Part shown: piece by piece, positions 57,658 to 64,000 of the stretch | Numbering within the stretch: position 1 is the first letter of the stretch | Layout: every line of letters starts with the position of its first letter | DNA from: Parastagonospora avenae f. sp. tritici 18332-5 | Lineage: Eukaryota; Ascomycota; Dothideomycetes; Pleosporales; Phaeosphaeriaceae | Assembly (NCBI GenBank): GCA_022559985.1 | Contig: JAFJTR010000039.1 | Location: 1-64,000, forward strand | Length of the DNA: 64,000 nucleotides | Direction of reading: 5' to 3' | The notes under the pieces: generated by a model | What the model was told of the DNA's origin: nothing | The model's input: the letters and a program-made list of their open reading frames with translations, nothing else | Databases searched by the model: none | Made by a program: the position numbers and the translations under genes

Positions 57658-59147
57658 CTAAGACGCGAAGATGCGCACGTTCAGATCCACGCAGCCCGTT
57701 GCAATGACACACCGTATACCCGCTTTGGCAGATTCTTCCTCTTTCTTTTTGCTTGCCCCATTTGTTGCTGTGCCATTGGGTGCGTCTCCATTGGTAGGGA
57801 CATCTTTGACTACGTTAGGAGCCCATCGCATGCAGCTGACAAAGTGGCTATGGGCATCCGTGACGACCTTGACACAGCGACCCTCCTGTGTCAGATCCCA
57901 GCATCGTATCGTCTTGTCATCGCTGGCCGATAATAGATACTTGCCACCAGGATGGAATATCAGTGCGCGAACCCAGTTGTCGTGGCCTGCCAGGGTCTTG
58001 ATCAACGTACCCCGTCCATCCCATATCTTGATAGTCTTGTCTCTTGATCCTGTCGCGACGAACTCTGCGGAGCTACTGAGTGGCGGTGGCTTCTTCAGGC
58101 CAGCCAACGAAGCCAGGTTTGCATAGGATACGGGAGGTGCTATTGTCACGCACTCGATGACATGTTCGTGACCGAGGAACGTGCATTTGGCTTCTCCAGA
58201 GGTTGCATCCCATAGACGCGCAGTCTGATCGTTTCCGGCTGACAATAGCCATCGTCCATCGAAGCTTGGTGAAACGTCTCGCACCCAGTCTGCATGTCCT
58301 CGGATTGTCTTTACACAATATCCAGTCGTCACGTCCCACACGCGCAGCGTCTTGTCTCGGGATGCAGATACGAGCAGGTTGCCAGAAGAAGGTGATCCAG
58401 CTGCACCACTGGGCACGAATCGGATGGCCGAAACAGAATGGTCGTGTCCGGGTAGTGTGCGAATGTTCTTGTACTCGTCAGACGGGTCCCAAAGTTTGAT
58501 GGTCAAATCACTCGAGCAGGAGGCCAACAGTGTCCCTCCTCTTGGTCCGCCAAAATCAACGTCTAAAACGCCTTTGGTATGCCCCTTCACCGTCCGTTCG
58601 AGCTCGCCCAGTTCCCAATCCCAGATTTTGATTGTGGTATCTTCGGACCCTGATGCGAGTGAGGAGAAGACAGGATGGAATGCGACGCAGGTGATGGGCG
58701 ACCGATGAGACTGGAGGGTGTGCCTTGCTGGAGCCCGAGGAAGCCAGCTGGAAGGATCCTGGTTCCTGCGGAGGAGGGATGTGGGTGTGGTTGAGTCGAG
58801 TTCGCTTTGTAGACTCTGGTTGCGCTGTTCGAGCTCGAGGACCTGCAGGCATGAGCCATCTAGATGCGCATTCAGGGACGAAGGGATTTACCTTCTTCTG
58901 CAGCCGAACAACGCTGGTCCATTTCTTCTCCAACAATCCCTCGTACTTTTTCCGCGTCGCATCGTCGAAGGCGGCAGAAATGTTGACCTCATCCCGGAAC
59001 GCAGCAGCAGTCTTGGGCGCGTTGATGACTCCCAAGTATGCGATTATGGCCTTGTGGCTGCCTTATGGTCAATACGGGGTGTGGTGGCAGGAATGCAGGT
59101 CTGTCTCACAGCTCTTCGGCCTGGCGATCGGTCAATATGGCGCTCAT
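57658..59147 (-). CDS. nudF: LIS1 / NudF dynein regulator (PAFAH1B1 family)
   Basis: Three exons (59147-59110, 59057-58892, 58842-57658; introns 52 and 49 bp) join to 462 aa; Aspergillus NudF is 444. The N-terminal LisH dimerisation motif (~9-41, TDRQAEELHKAIIAYL across intron 1) is followed by a coiled coil (~60-85) and seven WD40 repeats (~105-462): e.g. FSSLASGSEDTTIKIWDWE, LLASCSSDLTIKLWDPS, LVSASRDKTLRVWDV, LLSAGNDQTARLWD, FVATGSRDKTIKIWD, LLSASDDKTIRCWDL and CVIATGCVDLNVRIF. It binds the dynein motor ring and acts in nuclear migration and spindle positioning. A Gly/Asn/Lys-rich insert (~415-440) interrupts the last repeat, as in other fungi. The first exon is short (38 bp), so an unspliced reading loses the LisH start. 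Divergent from stu2. Confidence 0.96.
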
Positions 59148-59923
59148 GGCGGCGAGGGCTTGCTCATGCACGAGCACCGGCTGTCACCACCATACACAAC
59201 AGCACGCGAAGGCGTTTTTTTTTTTGCCTGATATGCGCTACCGTGGACGTGTTGGTACTTTTAGCGGATTGCGGGGAGTTGGCGGTGTGCGCGCTGGCGA
59301 GGAGGGCAGACGGTTCACGGTTCAGCGGGGTACTGGCGCGGATGGCAGGTGAATGGCAGGCGGGCGAGACGGCGATGGCAGTCGTGGAGATGGAGCAACA
59401 GGCGTGGGCGGGGGATTATGTGCGGCGGTATGGCATTTCCAGCGTCTGCCAGGGCTGCAGTGCCGATGATGCAGCGCTCCTCTCGTCGCCCATCGCTGGT
59501 CGCTGCGGGAACGAGCCTGCCCAACACACCAAAATACTCAACTTTTGCGCTGCTGCCCATGCCCATGCCCATGCCCACGCACTCCACCCCACCACACCAC
59601 CGAACCGCATACGAGCCGCACCACCGACGCGCCTCGAGCAGACTCACACGCGTAAACAAACAAACCACCACCACATGCACCTGCATTGACCGGTACGTCA
59701 CCCGCCCGCTCCTTCCTCCTGCAGCGCACTAGCGGCCAGACGGCGCATCCCATCTATCGCTCTCTCTGTGTTGACTGCGCAGAGGCCCGTCACGCAACGT
59801 CACGGGTGTTTGTACAATCAGCCCAGTCTCGCCTAGCTGTGCGCGCCATCGCGACTGACCTTCTCGCAGCATTCTCTTCTGCCCCAATACCCCGCCGCCC
59901 GCCAACGCATCCCACACCACAAC
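59148..59923. promoter_or_regulatory. Divergent intergenic region nudF / stu2
   Basis: 776 bp containing the promoters and 5' UTRs of both genes. It shows a T-run (~59216-59225), a TGCCCA hexamer repeat, CCACCACACC-rich stretches and a CT-rich leader before the stu2 ATG. The long open frames across it (e.g. 323 codons on the plus strand from 58718) overlap nudF exons and are not credible genes. Confidence 0.5.
59554..59580. repeat. TGCCCA hexanucleotide tandem repeat
   Basis: About four and a half tandem copies, the last with one substitution, in the divergent promoter region. Likely variable between strains. Confidence 0.8.
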
Positions 59924-62698
59924 ATGGCAGACCAAGAGGAGGACTTCAGCGCCCTCCCGCTGCCTGATCGCTTCACCCACAAGAACTGGAAGGTGCGGAA
60001 AGAGGCGTACGAGGCAGCCGCAAAGGAGTTCAGTCTTGCCGCAACCGAATCAGACCCCATTGTGCGCCAGTTCGTGAACGATGCAAGCATATGGAAGGGC
60101 GTTGTGGGCGACTCCAACGTTGCAGCACAGCAGGAAGGCCTCGGCGCACTATGTGCCTTCCTCGAGATCTCTGGCCACTCAGGCTGCACACGGTAAGGAA
60201 ACTCTCCATACGCGCTTCTAGAATTCACGCGCTGATATACATGTCCCAGAACCCGCCAGATAACTATTGCGACCATAGCCGAGAAAGGCCTGCCCTCGAC
60301 AAGACCAGCTGCGAAACAGAAGGCGCTTGAAGCACTCATGCTGTACATTGAGACTGACAAGGCCGACCCCGTCATCGAGGAACTCCTACCCATTCTCTCA
60401 CACAAGCAACCCAAGGTCATCGCTGCGACGCTCGAGGCACTGACCCAGATATACCATGCCTACGGATGCAAAACCATTGAGCCCAAGCCCGTACTCAAGG
60501 CTTTGCCCAAAATGTACGGACACGCCGACAAGAACGTGCGAGCCAGGGCCCAGGAGCTGACTGTCGAATTCTACCGCTGGCTGAAGGAAGCCATGAAACC
60601 GCTTTTCTGGAACGACCTCAAGCCCGTACAACAGACCGACCTGGACAAGCTGTTCGAAAAGGTCAAGGATGAGCCACCGCCAAAGCAGGAGAGGCTTCTC
60701 CGATCGCAACAAGCCGCGAAGGAGGCTGCAGCCGCAGCACCAGGGGCCGATGAGGACTACGAAGAGGAGGAGGAGGAGGAGGCAGCAATCGATCTCGAGC
60801 CCGAGTTCGAGGCAGTAGACGTCTTTCCCAACATACCCAAGGACTATAACGAGCGACTTGGATCATCCAAATGGAAAGACCGAAAAGAAGTCCTCGAGGA
60901 AGTCCAAAAAGCTTTCAATCACCCAAAGATTGCCGAGGGTCCATTTGATGATCTGATTCGTGGATTTGCGAAGAGCATGAAGGATGCCAACATTGCCGTC
61001 GTTACCACGGCTGCGAATTGTGTTGAGCTTCTCGCCACAGGTTTAAAGAAGAGTTTTGCGAGGTACCGGAAAGAGATCATGGGTCCAATGATGGAGCGAC
61101 TGAAGGAGAAGAAACAAAGCGTGACGGATGCCATTGGAGCTGCCCTTGACGCAGTCTTTGCATCAACCAATTTTCAAGACTGCTTGGAAGAGATCTTGGA
61201 GTTTCTAAAACACAAAAACCCACAGGTCAAGCTTGAGTCTACTCGCTTCCTCATTCGGTGTCTGAAGGCTACACGTGAAGCCCCAACACCCGAGCAGGCC
61301 AAGACAATCGCCGAAGCATCCACGAAGCTGCTGACTGAGTCGCAAGAAGTGCAGCGTTCCGCAGGCGCAGAAGTGCTAGGCACGTTATGGAAGATCATGG
61401 GAGATCGCATCATGAACGCTCACCTTGACGGCCTGGACGAGATTCGCAAAACAAAAATCAAGGAATACTTCGATTCCGCAGAAGTCAAGTCCAAGTTCAA
61501 GCCCAAGCCCGTGGCACCACCCAAGCCTGTAGCGCCACCTCCTGCGAAGAAGACCATGGGAAAACGACCAGCACCTGGCACGAAGAAGCCAGCTCCAGCA
61601 GCTAGGGCTCCACCTCCAGCTTCTGCTCCAGTCGCAGAGGAGCCGACTGCGCCACTGGCCCCTAAGCCTACCTCAAGACCGGGTGTTTCGAAGCTGGGTG
61701 CAAAGCCTGGGCTTGCTGGACCAAGGCTAGGTGGTTTGAAAAAGCCTGGCTCAGCCCTGCCCCCGCCTTCACCAGCAAGGCCGATTGCGTCTCCTCCCCC
61801 GGAAGAATTTGCGGCACCACCACAACCAAAATTTGGGGCGGGACGCGGGCTCGCAGGACGTCCACTAGGCAAACCTGCTCTGGAGCCTGCTGCAGCGCCA
61901 CTGGCTCCGCAGGCGCCTACCGGACTCAGTTTGGTAGAGCGAGCAGAGTTGGAAGAACTCCGCGCAGAAGTTGATCGAATTCGAAGACAAAACGAGGATC
62001 TCCGTAGTGAACGGACAAAGCTGACATCTCAGATCCATGAACTCCAAAACCAGAACGCTCAACTCATTGAGGATCACACTCGCGACGTCCTCTCGATCAA
62101 GGCGAAAGAAACTCAGCTCGTGCGCGCCCGCTCAGATTACGAAGCTGCAGAGCAGACTGTACAGAACCAGCGACGAGAAGTGGACCGCCTCAAAAGGGAG
62201 CTCAGTCGCCAAGTTCGTGCTACTTCACCACCGCCTACGGAGATTGGAGAGCAGATCTATACAGACAACACGAATGGCGCACGCCTTGGAGACCCTGGAT
62301 ACGGAAATCATGGCCTGTATGGTCGGCGGGAGAGGAGCTTTGCCAGCGGACCTGGAAGTCCAGGCGGTGATGGTAAGGAAAACTTCGATGCTTTGTCTCG
62401 ACCTAGTAGCAATTTGAGTGGAAAGCTGAGTCCACGACGAGCAGATGCGTCTGGAAAATCTTCGATATCATCGAGAGGAGGTGGTCGCATGAGCCCTGCG
62501 GAGAACGGAATCGGCCGAGCCGGCAGCTCACAAGCAGCATCTGGCGCAGAGAGTTGGAAGCGTGCTGCGGAGGTGACGCAGAACTTGAAGCAGAGAATCG
62601 AGATGATGAAGGTGAGTACTAACAAGTTGATACGCTTAAGGACACTACTGACAGCCACCTAGGCGAAGCAAGGCATTGGAAGAACTCCACAGCAATAG
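59924..62698 (+). CDS. stu2: XMAP215/Stu2/AlpA microtubule polymerase
   Basis: Three exons (59924-60192, 60250-62611, 62663-62698; introns 57 and 51 bp) join to 888 aa, the size of fungal two-TOG members such as Aspergillus AlpA. TOG1 occupies ~1-235 (LPDRFTHKNWKVRKEAYEAA at the start). An acidic linker (~258-275, run of Glu) precedes TOG2 (~285-510, GSSKWKDRKEVLEE, KHKNPQVKLESTRFLIR). Then come a Pro/Ala/Lys/Gly-rich basic linker (~510-645) and a dimerising coiled coil (~648-745, ELEELRAEVDRIRRQNEDLR). The tail is Ser/Gly-rich and ends in a short helix (ESWKRAAEVTQNLKQRIEMMK) plus 11 residues from the third exon. It binds tubulin and speeds plus-end growth at spindle poles and kinetochores. 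Without the last splice the protein would end differently at 62662. Confidence 0.95.
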
Positions 62699-63268
62699 CC
62701 TGTCGATATGCAGATCCCTCGCATCGTCCCTTCCTGTATGCATTTCTGCTTATAAGCCTGTACATGGTGCTGGAATTTGGCGTCGCTTCCGCATAGCGTG
62801 TTGGGCGGCCTGCGGGTGTCCCCATTGTCGGCATTTAGGCGGCGTTCGGCGTAACCGGTCATTTAGTATGTGATTAGGATGAACAGGTACATGTGCGGAT
62901 AAGCACGTTGTGCATAGCATACACTCGTGCATCGGTACGCGAGGGTCTGGCCGTGTGCTTGCGCAGTTTTCACGAGATATCCCCTGGCGCTTGTCTGCTT
63001 TTATGATAGACTTAGAGTACTAAGCTGGAAACAAGTACCTTGTCCATGCCGTTCCCTGTGTTTGCGTGAGGTAACATGCAGCTGCCAGTCAGCCTCAAGA
63101 AATACCAGCAGAGTGGGCGAGCTAACGAGCACGCTGCAACTAAATCACACTTGGCGTAATGGTGGTCTGAGTGTGAGCCTACCTGGGTATTGGATACTGC
63201 TACGCTGTCCACTGCAGACTTACTTGCTTGCTCCACCCAATGCAAAGCGGACGCATATCCTATCGAGC
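62699..63268. other. Intergenic region
   Basis: 3' UTR of stu2 and presumed promoter of the aminotransferase gene. The frame is open for 342 bp upstream of 63269, but that part has no family resemblance. I see nothing further. Confidence 0.45.
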
Positions 63269-64000
63269 ATGGAAGCTGGACTGTCATTGCGTGCAGAAAA
63301 GAACTTGGAGGATCTCCTTCTCTCCATCGCAGCAGGCGCCCCACCTAAGCAGTACAATGCAACAGCGGCTGTCGATCTCTCTAGCGCACAGAACGAGGTG
63401 CTTCGACCGGAGCTTGTAAGACTTCTCCAGAGCACCATAGAAGACAAAGCTACGAGTAAGGTACACTAGCGAGTATTCCCTTCTTGCAAGTATATTGTGT
63501 TGATTGAGTGCTGCAGGTGTTCGCTTTACCTGCGTCTGACGGTGGAGATGCACAGCTCCGGGACGCACTTGCCTCATTCTTCAACAGCTATGTTCATCCA
63601 ATTCATCCTGTCAAATCTGCGCATATTGCTCTCACCGCTGGCGCAACTGATGCCATTGAGAATGTAATCCATGTCGTTTGCGATGATGGCGACAGCGTGC
63701 TCGTACCCGGACCTTCGTGGCGTAAGTTCAGCGATAAAATGACCAAAGATCGATTCGGAAAACTGACATATGGTTTGCAGATGGGTTTACGCCGATGCTC
63801 AAGAGCCGAGCAAACGTCAACATAGTCGTTGCCCAACCCCCAGCTTATGACAATTGGGACAATTATCTTGCTGCTTCATTGCAAGCAGTGTACGATTGTT
63901 CAGCAGACCGATCACGCATCAAGGCTGTATTGCTGTGCAACCCTCACAACACTCTGTCGAGATGTTACCCAAAAAAGGCTTTGCTCGAGGTCATGGAATT
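63269..64000 (+). CDS. PLP-dependent class I/II aminotransferase (ACC-synthase-like), 5' part
   Basis: Exons 63269-63460, 63517-63721 and 63781-64000 (open at the window edge), introns 56 and 59 bp, give ~205 residues of a gene cut by the window. The start MEAGLSLRAEKNLEDLL is where related fungal proteins begin. Fold-type-I marks: the IDLSSAQNE-type N-terminal block (here VDLSSAQNEVL), LTAGATDAIENVIHVVCDDGDSVLVPGPSW (PLP-binding region; the W is followed across the intron by HGF), QPPAYDNW, and CNPHNTLSRCYP, which matches the NPHNPLGRCY cofactor-binding block of ACC synthases and related aminotransferases. The catalytic lysine would lie beyond 64000. Similar fungal enzymes include ACC-synthase-like transaminases of primary or secondary metabolism; the substrate is not decided. 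Confidence 0.88.

Noticed and set aside
58718..59689. 323-codon plus-strand open frame opposite nudF
   Set aside because: Antisense to confirmed nudF exons and to the divergent promoter; composition mirrors WD40 coding on the other strand.

Overview
The window is nuclear DNA of a filamentous ascomycete (Pezizomycotina, most likely Dothideomycetes; the class is an inference). The evidence is genes split by 48-80 bp GT...CTAAC-like...AG introns, a nudF/LIS1 gene beside a Stu2/AlpA gene, fungal rhodopsin-like and GMC families, and repeats carrying the CpA-to-TpA / TpG-to-TpA mutations of repeat-induced point mutation (RIP).

Layout. (1) 1-5.8 kb is a gene island: a G/C homopolymer contig end, a 2H-phosphoesterase-like gene, mannose-1-phosphate guanylyltransferase (4 exons) and a beta-carbonic anhydrase (5 exons, minus). 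(2) 5.8-38.7 kb is an accessory, repeat-rich island. It starts with a decayed 14-TM MFS drug transporter split by a 3.17-kb hAT transposon with an 8-bp target duplication. A trypsin-like protease gene with an intact catalytic triad follows, lying between two 57-bp inverted repeats. Next is a nest of elements: a 5'-truncated LINE, a Gypsy gag remnant holding a solo LTR, a pogo-like transposase and a Tad-like LINE. That LINE is split by a Copia element (217-bp LTRs, GGAGC duplication), which is itself split by a young 560-bp LINE copy (14-bp duplication). The island ends with a decayed fungal orphan-family gene and a truncated pogo-like transposase. (3) 38.7-64 kb returns to ordinary gene density: a cysteine-poor Ser/Thr-rich single-pass surface protein, a membrane SDR divergent from mitochondrial Obg GTPase MTG2, a conserved fungal protein, a secreted GMC oxidoreductase, a rhodopsin-domain 7-TM protein, another conserved fungal protein, a 92-aa small protein, nudF divergent from Stu2/AlpA, and the 5' part of an ACC-synthase-like aminotransferase cut by the window edge.

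How genes relate. There are no operons. Two divergent pairs stand out: SDR/MTG2 (233 bp apart) and nudF/stu2 (776 bp apart, both microtubule plus-end/dynein-pathway factors). Mpg1 supplies GDP-mannose for glycosylation and cell wall, the kind of modification a Ser/Thr-rich surface protein would receive. The repeat island records insertion order: Tad LINE, then Copia, then a LINE fragment that has little or no RIP.

Limits. Splice junctions were deduced by eye from frame, splice consensus and remembered family resemblance. No search or expression data were available.
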